16,151 nucleotides of DNA, taken from NCBI GenBank assembly GCA_029939015.1, contig JAOZTV010000030.1:1-16151 (forward strand). The letters are read 5' to 3'. The position numbers were made by a program, and so were the translations under genes. The DNA comes from Candidatus Aminicenantota bacterium (lineage in GTDB: Bacteria > Acidobacteriota > Aminicenantia > UBA2199). Below the pieces are notes generated by a model. That model worked only from the letters and a program-made list of their open reading frames with translations, made no database searches and had not been told where the DNA came from. This document shows positions 8,952 to 16,097 of the stretch, in pieces (position 1 is the stretch's first letter; each line of letters starts with the position of its first letter).

Positions 8952-9851
8952 ATGAGTTTAATGACAAACATATATCCTGTAATTATTATTGGGGCTGGTC
9001 CTGCAGGGATTGCCTCTGCCATTCAATTAAAGCGTTCTGGTATAGACCCATTAATTATTGAAAAGGACAAATGTGGTGGGCTTCTGAGAAATGCGTTTTT
9101 AGTTGAGAACTATCCTGGATTTTATAATGGTATTTCAGGTATAAAACTAATATCATATTTCACAAAACATCTTGAAAAATTAAGCATAAAACCTGTATTT
9201 GATGAAGTTAAAAACATCACTTATTCAGATGACAATAATATATTTACAATTCATACAAAAGAAAAAATTTTAAAAAGTAAAATTGCAATTATTGCAACTG
9301 GCTTAAAACACAAAGAATCTGATATAGTTAATACATTTTCAATTAATACTAAAAAAAACATTTATTATAATATTTCTGACTTTAAAAACCCTAAGGGCAA
9401 AAACATTTTAATAGTCGGAGCTGGAGATGCATCGTTCGATTATGCATTAAATTTATCAAGTAAAAATAAAATAGTAGTAATTAATAGAGGTAAAAAAATA
9501 AAAGCTCTAAATCTCTTACATAATAGACTTAAAAAAAATACCTCTATTGAGTATTTAGATAATACAATAATTAAGAATATAATTTCTAAAAAAAGAGAAG
9601 AGGTTCTTCTCATTTCAAATAATATAGAAATAATAAAAACTTTCGATATAATCTTATTTGCAATTGGAAGAAAGCCTGATCTTAGCTTTATATCTTCACA
9701 AATACTTGAAAAAAGGTTAGAATTAGAAACTAAAAAAGTTTTATTTTTTATTGGAGATATTGTCGACAAAAATTACCGTCAAACTTCAATTGCAGTTGGC
9801 GATGGTGTTAAGGTAGCAATGGAGATAAGTAATTTAGAAAACTTAAAGTAG
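8952..9851 (+). CDS. thioredoxin-reductase-like NAD(P)/FAD oxidoreductase lacking the redox CxxC
   Basis: The 299-residue protein has an N-terminal FAD-binding GAGPAG motif (residues 14-19) and a CGGLLRNAFLVENYPGF segment that aligns with the GGQ...VENYPG region of thioredoxin reductases. A second dinucleotide motif, IVGAGDAS (154-161), and a C-terminal FAD-contact motif (IGDIVDKNYRQTSIAVGDG) follow. Where thioredoxin reductase carries its CxxC redox pair, just before the NADPH domain, the sequence reads YYNISDFKNP with no cysteine. It is therefore probably not a thioredoxin reductase. It could reduce a ferredoxin or flavodoxin, or oxidise a pathway intermediate. Its stop is 14 nt before the RlmN-like radical SAM gene, so supplying electrons to the radical SAM enzymes is a reasonable guess. 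Start codon: ATG directly after the preceding TAA; a second Met is at residue 4. Confidence 0.87.
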   Translation: MSLMTNIYPVIIIGAGPAGIASAIQLKRSGIDPLIIEKDKCGGLLRNAFLVENYPGFYNGISGIKLISYFTKHLEKLSIKPVFDEVKNITYSDDNNIFTIHTKEKILKSKIAIIATGLKHKESDIVNTFSINTKKNIYYNISDFKNPKGKNILIVGAGDASFDYALNLSSKNKIVVINRGKKIKALNLLHNRLKKNTSIEYLDNTIIKNIISKKREEVLLISNNIEIIKTFDIILFAIGRKPDLSFISSQILEKRLELETKKVLFFIGDIVDKNYRQTSIAVGDGVKVAMEISNLENLK

Positions 9852-9865
9852 AAGGTTTATATAAA

Positions 9866-10816
9866 ATGGAAATTATTTCAAAATCAGGTAAGAAGGACTT
9901 AGCATTTGTTTATCTAGCCAAAACAGGTCAAGATAAGTATATAGAATTTGTAGAATCAATTCAACCTCCTATACCAAAAGAGGATAAATGGGTTTTAATT
10001 GTTTCAACGCTATATGGTTGTCCTGTAGGTTGTTCAATCTGTGATGCAGGTGGATGGTATAAGGGTAAGGTATCAAAAAAAGATATAATGTCTCAAATAG
10101 AATACCTTATTCTACAAAATTACACCGATGGTATAGTGAAAAGCAAAAAATTTAAGATTCAATTTGCACGAATGGGTGAACCTGCTTTAAATACAGAGGT
10201 TTTAGATGTTTTAAAAGAATTACCTGACAAATTCAATGCACCTGGACTTATGCCGAGTATTTCTTCTATTGCTCCAATAGGAACAGATGATTTTTTTGAA
10301 GAATTAATTTTAATAAAAAACAAGATGTATAATAATGGAAATTTTCAATTGCAATTTTCCATACATTCAACGGATCAAAAAGAAAGAGATATTTTAATTC
10401 CTGTTAAAAAATGGTCTTTGAAGAAAATCTCTTCTTATGGAGAAAGGTTTTTCAAAAAGGGTGACAGAAAAATCACATTAAATTTTGCATTGTCTGATAA
10501 ATATCCAATTGACCCTGAAATTATTAAAGACAATTTTAATCCCGATACATTTTTAATAAAATTAACTCCAATTAACCCTACAATTACTGCAAAACAAAAT
10601 AATATTGAAAATGGTTTATTTGACTATAAGAGTATAAATAAACTAAAAGCAGTAAAAACATTAAAGAAGATAGGTTTTAATGTACTTATAAGTATAGGTG
10701 AACTCGAAGAAAATAAAATTGGAAGTAATTGTGGACAATATATTAAAAAATTTCAAAATGAAAAAGAAATTAAGGCAAAAAATTCATATTCATATCCTCA
10801 AACTCAAATAAGTTGA
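9866..10816 (+). CDS. RlmN-like radical SAM protein with altered catalytic residues
   Basis: The 316-residue protein follows the RlmN/Cfr pattern. It has the 4Fe-4S site C52-x3-C56-x2-C59, ARMGEP (residues 101-106, compare GMGEP), a SIHSTD segment (compare SLHA), NFALSD, KLTPINP and NCGQ (Cys289). Cys289 matches the cysteine that RlmN methylates during catalysis (Cys355 in E. coli). The second essential cysteine of RlmN (Cys118, seven residues before the first cluster cysteine) is Ile45 here. The N-terminal RNA-binding helical region is also shortened: 51 residues precede the cluster, against about 124 in E. coli RlmN. It is thus unlikely to be the housekeeping 23S rRNA/tRNA methyltransferase. 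Methyl transfer to another substrate is possible but unproven. The stop overlaps the next gene's TTG start by 4 nt (10813-10816). Confidence 0.85.
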   Translation: MEIISKSGKKDLAFVYLAKTGQDKYIEFVESIQPPIPKEDKWVLIVSTLYGCPVGCSICDAGGWYKGKVSKKDIMSQIEYLILQNYTDGIVKSKKFKIQFARMGEPALNTEVLDVLKELPDKFNAPGLMPSISSIAPIGTDDFFEELILIKNKMYNNGNFQLQFSIHSTDQKERDILIPVKKWSLKKISSYGERFFKKGDRKITLNFALSDKYPIDPEIIKDNFNPDTFLIKLTPINPTITAKQNNIENGLFDYKSINKLKAVKTLKKIGFNVLISIGELEENKIGSNCGQYIKKFQNEKEIKAKNSYSYPQTQIS

Positions 10817-12015
10817 AAAGAAGAATAATTTTCAGAGTTTTTCCTTTCAATCAATTAACATTCCCAATTTTATTAAATAGTTGGGAACAGAAAAACCTTG
10901 ATTTAGAGTTTGATATAATCATTTCTGATAAAATTATAAAACCACAAAATGGAGATATTTTTATTTATTCTTTTATGACACCCTTTGTACCACTTATCTT
11001 TGAAGAAATAAAAGCTATTAATAATAAAAATATACTTATTATTGGTGGTGGACCTCATATCACTGGAAATACAGATTTGTCTTATGATATGGGTTTTGAT
11101 ATTCTATTTAAGGGAAATGCAGAAAAGAGTTTTTTTAATTTTGGGGTAGAACTTTCAAATAATACAATAAAAAAAGAAAGAAAAACCTATTATCCTGAAA
11201 TATTTGATATCAATGATTATCTTCCTGTCTCTAAATATTTCAAAACTCTTCCTCCGCTTGAAATTACAAGAGGATGTTATTGGAATTGTAAATATTGTCA
11301 GACTAATATTAATAAACCATTTAATCGAAGCTTTGATAGCATTAAAAAATATCTTGATATTGCACAAGAAAAAAAATTAAAAAGAATTAATTTCATATCA
11401 CCATCTGCTTTTGAATTCAAATCTGAAATGGGTAAGATATCAATAACAAATCTAACAAAGCTCCTTAAACTCACAAAATCTTATGATTTCAATTTTATTG
11501 AATATGGGATTTTTCCCTCTGAAATAAGACCAAACTCAATAAATATTAAAGGACTAGAATTATTAAAAGAATTTGTTTCAAATAAAAGAATAACAATTGG
11601 AGCACAAAGTGGAGATGATAAAAGATTAAAACAATTAAATAGAGGACATACAATTAATGATATTGAAAATGCAATTAATTTAATTAATCAGTCTAATTTT
11701 ATTGCAAACATTGATTTTATCATTGGATATCCTGATGAAACAGACTATGAAAGAAAACAAACATTTGATTTCATTAACTATTTACATAAAACATACAAAA
11801 TAAAAGTTCAATTTCATTATTTTTTCCCTTTATCAGGTAGTAAACTTCAAAATAGATTCCCATCAAAACTATCATCTTATGCAAGAGATACTCTTTTAAA
11901 AATGAATAAAGACGGAATCATAAAAAACGGTTGGGTACAAAACGAAATAGATGCTAATAATTATTTTAAATGGTTAAAAAATGTTTTCCCACAGTATTAT
12001 GACAAATATTTATAA
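10813..12015 (+). CDS. radical SAM protein with B12-binding-like N-terminal domain
   Basis: The 400-residue protein has a Rossmann-like N-terminal half with GGGPHITG around residue 80, typical of the cobalamin-binding-like domain of B12/radical SAM proteins. No DxHxxG cobalamin-ligand motif is seen. The radical SAM domain starts with RGCYWNCKYCQT (C155, C159, C162). It continues with IGAQSGDD...LNRGHT and FIIGYPDETDYE, both familiar in this superfamily. The overall size and motifs recall small archaeal and bacterial B12-binding/radical SAM proteins of the MJ_1487 type, a tentative match from memory. I chose the TTG at 10813, which overlaps the preceding stop as TTGA and suggests translational coupling. 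No good Shine-Dalgarno sequence is present. It is the last gene of the operon and converges on the ygiQ-family gene. Confidence 0.85.
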   Translation: MKRRIIFRVFPFNQLTFPILLNSWEQKNLDLEFDIIISDKIIKPQNGDIFIYSFMTPFVPLIFEEIKAINNKNILIIGGGPHITGNTDLSYDMGFDILFKGNAEKSFFNFGVELSNNTIKKERKTYYPEIFDINDYLPVSKYFKTLPPLEITRGCYWNCKYCQTNINKPFNRSFDSIKKYLDIAQEKKLKRINFISPSAFEFKSEMGKISITNLTKLLKLTKSYDFNFIEYGIFPSEIRPNSINIKGLELLKEFVSNKRITIGAQSGDDKRLKQLNRGHTINDIENAINLINQSNFIANIDFIIGYPDETDYERKQTFDFINYLHKTYKIKVQFHYFFPLSGSKLQNRFPSKLSSYARDTLLKMNKDGIIKNGWVQNEIDANNYFKWLKNVFPQYYDKYL

Positions 12016-12086
12016 ATTACAAATTAAAAAGCATTAGGTCTTCTTATAGACATTACTAATGTAAAATAATCCAATTTTTGTAATTT
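12014..12086. repeat. intergenic inverted repeats between convergent operons
   Basis: The gap between the two convergent operons (12016-12136) holds no gene. It contains a 10-bp perfect inverted repeat, AAATTACAAA (12014-12023) and TTTGTAATTT (12077-12086). Between the arms lies the short palindrome ACATTACTAATGT (12050-12062). Together these could fold into a branched structure at the 3' ends of both transcripts. They lack the GC-rich stem and T-run of a standard intrinsic terminator, so terminator function is only a guess. Confidence 0.35.
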
Positions 12087-12136
12087 CTCGTTTCCTTAAA
12101 AGTATCATTTCAACAAATTCTTTAATTACTTATTGA

Positions 12137-13771
12137 CTATTTTGTAAGAATCAACTTTCTTCTTTGTATTTTTTTTATATCTTTTTCTACGAATATTTTT
12201 TTATTATCTGATGATAATTCCGAAACATATAGTGCTGTAGCTATAGTTCCCGGTGTAGGTGTAAATATCTGTGCATCAGTAGTAGGTAATTTAAGACTTC
12301 TGAATTTTCTTTTCATTTCATAGGCATCTTTATCTGTCTCACCCGGAAAACCGATAATAAGATATGGAAATAATTCAATTTTTCTTTTCAAATTCTTATT
12401 TATAGAATTAAATAATTTATAAAATTCAAGAAAAACATCATAAGATGGTTTTCTCATTAAGGTAAGAACTGAATCCTCAGTATGTTCAGGAGCAACTCTC
12501 AGAAATTTCCCTGTATGATACAACATTACATCTTCAAGAAGTTGTGGGTCTTTAAGTAATAAATCATATCTTAAACCTGAGCCAATTCCAATATTTTTAA
12601 TTCCTTCAACTTTTCTAATTGTTTTTAATAATTCACGATAAGACTTTGTACCTTTTAATTGTTGGCATCTTTGAGGTGACATACAGGATACCTTATTGCA
12701 TAATTTAATTTCACAATCAGTTCCATAAGATTCTGCACTAGCCCCACCCACATCAGAGATAACACCTCGCCATTTAGGATGTTTTTTTAAAGAATCAATT
12801 TCTTTTAAAATTGATTCAACAGACCTTGAAATTACTTTTTTGCCCTCATGACTGGAAATTGAACAAAAAGAACAGCCCCCACCACAACCCCTATGGCAGG
12901 TAATTGAAAACAAATTCATATTTAATGCATGAGAATATCCTTTCTTATTTAAATGTATTCTCTTATAATCCATCCCATATATTAAATCTATATCTTCTTT
13001 TTTATATTTTATAGCTGGATACTTAATTACATATCTATTATCAACTTTTTGTAAAACAATTCTATTTTTACTTTTTGCCTCTATAAGCATTTTTTCAAGT
13101 TTTATCAAGTTTTGAGGATTTTTTTCAAGTTCTGGATGTTCTGGTAAAAATAAAGGACTATTTATTCTGGATATATCCTTAACAATTTTTGATGTACCTG
13201 CAATCTCAATTTCATCAACAACCATACCTAAACTTATCTTTTTTGCAATTTCTAATATCTGTTTCTCCCCCATTCCATTAACAAGAATATCTGCCCTTGA
13301 ATCAAAGAGGATAGACCTCTTTATTTTTTCTTTTTGAAAATCATAATGTGAGAAAGTTCTCTGAGAAGCCTCAACTCCTCCAATTATGACCGGAGTATTC
13401 TTATACAATTCACGAACTTTATTAGCAAAAACTATAGACACCATATCCGGTCTCTTTTTATATTTAATTGATGGAGGATAACCAGCAAAAAATGCTTCAT
13501 TATTTAACTGATACAGGTCTTCATTTCTTCTTTTTTTTGTTGAAGTATAATTTAAAACTACAGAATCTACCGGTCCAGAAATAATTGCGAAGAAAAGATT
13601 CGGTTTTTCCAAAATTGAGAACGATTCAGCTTTCTGCCAGAATGGAGTTTCAATAATACCTACAGAAAAACCATTTAATTCCAGATATTTTTTAAGTATT
13701 CCCTCTGGAAAAGATGGGTGATCAGAAAATGGATAGGGTAATAAAAAGATTACATCAAATTTACCATCCAC
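12137..13771 (-). CDS. ygiQ: YgiQ-family radical SAM protein (UPF0313)
   Basis: The protein matches the YgiQ family closely. It has an early DHPSFPEG motif, GGVEASQRT and SHYDF segments, the radical SAM site in CHRGCGGGCSFC (cluster Cys296, Cys300, Cys303), SRSVESILKEI, a DVGGASAESYG segment and VAPEHTEDSVL. The family has no assigned reaction. The length of 544 residues fits the core family without the extra C-terminal domain of E. coli YgiQ (739 aa). I chose the GTG at 13769-13771 because upstream in-frame sequence is only the Val/Ala-rich shadow of the neighbour's glycine codons. A GTG at 13783 is an alternative. A GGAGG inside the preceding gene lies 11 nt upstream. The start overlaps the end of the TPM gene by 11 nt, which suggests translational coupling in the lemA operon. 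Confidence 0.9.
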   Translation of the reverse strand: MDGKFDVIFLLPYPFSDHPSFPEGILKKYLELNGFSVGIIETPFWQKAESFSILEKPNLFFAIISGPVDSVVLNYTSTKKRRNEDLYQLNNEAFFAGYPPSIKYKKRPDMVSIVFANKVRELYKNTPVIIGGVEASQRTFSHYDFQKEKIKRSILFDSRADILVNGMGEKQILEIAKKISLGMVVDEIEIAGTSKIVKDISRINSPLFLPEHPELEKNPQNLIKLEKMLIEAKSKNRIVLQKVDNRYVIKYPAIKYKKEDIDLIYGMDYKRIHLNKKGYSHALNMNLFSITCHRGCGGGCSFCSISSHEGKKVISRSVESILKEIDSLKKHPKWRGVISDVGGASAESYGTDCEIKLCNKVSCMSPQRCQQLKGTKSYRELLKTIRKVEGIKNIGIGSGLRYDLLLKDPQLLEDVMLYHTGKFLRVAPEHTEDSVLTLMRKPSYDVFLEFYKLFNSINKNLKRKIELFPYLIIGFPGETDKDAYEMKRKFRSLKLPTTDAQIFTPTPGTIATALYVSELSSDNKKIFVEKDIKKIQRRKLILTK

Positions 13772-14498
13772 CTGACGAACCACCTCCACCAAAACTACCT
13801 CCACCACCAGAGAAACCGCCAAAACTACTGCTGCCACTACTATAACTGCTTCCACCTCCGCCTATAAAGAAACCGCCACCTCTTCCACCTTTCTTAGAGA
13901 TGTTGATTAAAACAATTATAATAAAAACTATAATTCCAAAAGGAAATCCACCACCTTTTTCTTTCTTTTTTGATTTTCTATATTTTGCGAGTTCTTCAGG
14001 ACTTATATCGCTCTCTTTAGAGATAATACCACCAATTTTCTCCAAACCACCCTTAATCCCACCATAAAAATTTCCACTCTTAAAATTAGGAGTGATAATA
14101 TTTCTTATTATATATCCACATTTACCATCGTTTAAAATTCCTTCCAGACCATAACCAACTTCAATTCTTAACTTTTTATCTCTAATGGCTATTAATAATA
14201 AAACACCATTATCTCTATCCTTTTGTCCCAGTCCTTTATTTTTTCCCCAATTTTCAGCAATTTGCAATGAATAATCTTCAAGGTTTTTACCATTTAAAGA
14301 CGGAATAATTAATAATGCAACCTGTGCAGATGTTTTAGTTTCAATATTTTCTAATAAAAGACTAAGATCTTTAATTTCACTTGATGTTAAAACTCCATCC
14401 AGATCATTTACTCTTTTATTATAATCAATTCCTCGTGCAGGTAATAAAAAAGCAATAATTAACATAAAAACTATAAATATATACGATTGTTTTTTCAT
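13761..14498 (-). CDS. TPM-domain protein with signal peptide, membrane anchor and Gly-rich tail (YgcG-like)
   Basis: The 245-residue protein starts with a signal peptide (about 1-23). A TPM domain (about 28-150) carries VNDLDGVLTSSE and the DRDNGVLLLIAIRDKKLRIEVG region cut here at 20 residues by its key motif DNGVLLL. A charged Lys/Glu linker and one transmembrane segment (about 187-203) follow. The C-terminus is very rich in Gly and Ser and ends in SSGGW, a hallmark of this family. The TPM domain is expected outside the cytoplasmic membrane and the tail inside. TPM domains were named from plant and bacterial proteins; phosphatase activity is reported for a plant thylakoid member and is uncertain here. 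Linkage to lemA is typical. The ATG at 14496-14498 has GGAG 8 nt upstream and lies 2 nt after the stop of the preceding TPM gene. Confidence 0.9.
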   Translation of the reverse strand: MKKQSYIFIVFMLIIAFLLPARGIDYNKRVNDLDGVLTSSEIKDLSLLLENIETKTSAQVALLIIPSLNGKNLEDYSLQIAENWGKNKGLGQKDRDNGVLLLIAIRDKKLRIEVGYGLEGILNDGKCGYIIRNIITPNFKSGNFYGGIKGGLEKIGGIISKESDISPEELAKYRKSKKKEKGGGFPFGIIVFIIIVLINISKKGGRGGGFFIGGGGSSYSSGSSSFGGFSGGGGSFGGGGSSGGW

Positions 14499-14500
14499 TA

Positions 14501-15175
14501 TTAATTCTCCAACATTACTATTTCGTCTTTTAACTCATTCTTATCATCAGCCTGAATAGGAAAATGCTTTTCCAATAAATCACCACATCGTATTATTGCA
14601 CCTGATAGATTATTTACCCAATTCCCATCTTTTATTCCTGAGACAATATTCTCAACTATATTATTCCATTCTTCCTGGTCTATTTTTGCATTTATTCCTT
14701 TGTCTGCAATCAATTCTACACGTTGTTCAAGTAGAGATATAAAAATAAGAATACCCGTTTTATCCTTAGTATCATAAGTTCCCGATTCAGCAAAATATCT
14801 GATAGCTCTTTCATAAACTTTTTTTTGTCTAATTCTTTTAGGAATGATTAATCTATCAATTGCAGGTATATTTGATACTAGATAAAAAAGAGCAATAATA
14901 AGAAAAGTTGAGAAGCCAATAAATGCAGTCAAATAACCAACTTTATAATCCCAAAACATTCCCTTAATAATCTGCTCAATCTGACTTGAATACACCATCG
15001 CAATAGAGAAATATATAAAACCCATTATCAACCCGAATGATAGCTCATAAAAAGCATAATTATCACTCTCCCTAATAAATGCAGTTGCAATCTCACCAGA
15101 TGTTTTAGATTCAGCCTTTTTAACAGCAACAGACACCTGTTTTAATTTATCTTTATCAATTTTTAACTTTGCCAT
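14501..15175 (-). CDS. TPM-domain integral membrane protein
   Basis: The 224-residue protein is the second, membrane-type TPM family member usual in LemA-TPM-TPM operons. A short N-terminal helical part (KTSGEIATAFIRESD) resembles the start of the TPM fold. Two transmembrane segments (about 43-62 and 79-105) interrupt it, and the rest of the domain follows with GILIFISLLEQRVELIADKG at about 141-160. There is no signal peptide, so the TPM part probably faces the cytoplasm. The ATG at 15173-15175 is preceded by GGAGA at good spacing. Upstream on the transcript are the octamer inverted repeat and lemA; downstream, 2 nt away, is the secreted TPM gene. A catalytic function has not been shown for this subgroup. 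Confidence 0.87.
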   Translation of the reverse strand: MAKLKIDKDKLKQVSVAVKKAESKTSGEIATAFIRESDNYAFYELSFGLIMGFIYFSIAMVYSSQIEQIIKGMFWDYKVGYLTAFIGFSTFLIIALFYLVSNIPAIDRLIIPKRIRQKKVYERAIRYFAESGTYDTKDKTGILIFISLLEQRVELIADKGINAKIDQEEWNNIVENIVSGIKDGNWVNNLSGAIIRCGDLLEKHFPIQADDKNELKDEIVMLEN

Positions 15176-15196
15176 AATTGTCTCCTTTTTTTATAA

Positions 15197-15289
15197 GGCA
15201 ATTAGGCAGAGAGGCAAGGAGGCAAAGAGTTTGATTAGGTCTTCTCTTTTACTACTCATTGCCTCTCTGCCTACTTGCCTCTTTGCCTC
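15197..15289. repeat. octamer-built inverted repeat (4 + 4 units) between lemA and the TPM gene
   Basis: The left arm has GGCA at 15197, 15205, 15213 and 15221, exactly every 8 bp, with units of the form GGCAnnnA. The right arm has TGCC at 15260, 15268, 15276 and 15284, again every 8 bp. The arms are inverted copies. The longest perfect pairing is 15 bp, TAGGCAGAGAGGCAA (15203-15217) with its complement at 15259-15273, around a 41-nt loop. A shifted register pairs GAGGCAAAGAG (15219-15229) with 15279-15289. In the lemA operon transcript this would form a strong hairpin just upstream of the TPM gene's Shine-Dalgarno sequence. Confidence 0.85.
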
Positions 15290-15300
15290 TTCTTTATTAA

Positions 15301-15906
15301 CTACTTAGAAAAATCTACCTTTGGTGCAATCTTGGCGCCTTCTGATGCGGTAAAATATGGCCGAGATTTAAAACCAAATATATTAGCTATCATATTCTTT
15401 GGGAATTTCCTAATTAATGTATTAAATTCTTTTGCTGCGGCATTAAATCTTTTTCTTTCAACTGCTATTCTGTTTTCAGTACCTGCCAATTCATCCTGAA
15501 GCTTCATAAAAGGTTCATTTGCCTTTAATTCAGGATATTTTTCCATAACTACCATTAATCTTGATAAGGCTCCACCAAGCGAACTTTGTGCCTGTTGAAA
15601 TTTCTGAAAAACTGCAGGGTCACTTATAGTTTCACCTGATATATTCATTGTGCCACCAGCCTTTGCTCTTGCTTCTGTTACAGCTGTAAATGTTTCTTTT
15701 TCATGGTTTGCATAGCCTTTAACTGTATTTACAAGATTAGGAATAAGATCAAGTCTTCTCTGATAAACATTCTCAACCTGACTCCATTTTTCCTTCACAT
15801 TCTCATCCTTTGTTACCATTGTATTATAAGGTCCAATAACACAAGCACCTGTTAAAATAACAAAAAATAATATAACTCCAATTCCTATCATAATTCCTTT
15901 ACTCAT
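15301..15906 (-). CDS. lemA: LemA family membrane protein
   Basis: The 201-residue protein is a typical LemA. One N-terminal membrane segment (about 4-25) is followed by YNTMVTKDENVKEKWSQVEN, the QRRLDLIPNLVNTVKGY signature and a long helical region containing VTEARAKA and ENRIAVERKRFN. It ends with a short tail (FGFKSRPYF). Orthologs form helical bundles exposed outside the membrane; the biochemical role is unknown, but the family is regularly found with TPM-domain genes and is linked to the envelope. The ATG at 15904-15906 follows a strong Shine-Dalgarno sequence, AAGGAGG. It is the first gene of the minus-strand operon lemA-TPM-TPM-ygiQ. The upstream AT-rich region has possible -10 elements (for example TAGAAT) but no convincing -35. 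Confidence 0.95.
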   Translation of the reverse strand: MSKGIMIGIGVILFFVILTGACVIGPYNTMVTKDENVKEKWSQVENVYQRRLDLIPNLVNTVKGYANHEKETFTAVTEARAKAGGTMNISGETISDPAVFQKFQQAQSSLGGALSRLMVVMEKYPELKANEPFMKLQDELAGTENRIAVERKRFNAAAKEFNTLIRKFPKNMIANIFGFKSRPYFTASEGAKIAPKVDFSK

Positions 15907-16036
15907 ATTTCCTCCTTGTTAATATACTATTTTATTCTATACAAACTTTTTTGTAAAGAAAAAAAATGGAATATATTTTTAGATTATATATCTATATTAT
16001 ATGGATATAAAGACTTTAATTTATAAAATAACAAAA

Positions 16037-16074
16037 TTGACAGTGTTTTAGTATACTGTTAAAATTAAACAGTA
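16037..16074 (+). promoter_or_regulatory. near-consensus promoter with overlapping operator-like half-sites
   Basis: TTGACA (16037-16042) and TAAAAT (16060-16065) are separated by exactly 17 nt, a near-perfect sigma70-type promoter for the gene at 16098. Three half-sites overlap it: ACAGT (16040-16044), ACTGT (16055-16059) and ACAGT (16069-16073). The last two belong to a 7-bp inverted repeat, TACTGTT (16054-16060) and AACAGTA (16068-16074). The geometry CTGT-N9-ACAG resembles the gammaproteobacterial LexA box (CTGT-N8-ACAG) but is one base longer. Confidence 0.65.
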
Positions 16075-16097
16075 AAACATTAAAAAAGGAGTTTATG

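Noticed and set aside
9866..10816. Calling the radical SAM gene rlmN or cfr.
   Set aside because: The Cys118 equivalent is Ile45 and the N-terminal RNA-binding region is shortened.
12016..12136. A bidirectional intrinsic terminator in the convergent gap.
   Set aside because: The inverted repeats are AT-rich and have no GC-rich stem followed by a T-run.
12033..15245. The 12-mer ATTAGGTCTTCT occurs in two intergenic regions (12033-12044 and 15234-15245).
   Set aside because: Several repeated 12-mers are expected by chance in 16 kb of AT-rich DNA, and the flanks do not match.
15197..15289. The repeated octamers as a CRISPR array.
   Set aside because: Units are 8 bp without spacers and occur in inverted arms, with no cas genes nearby.
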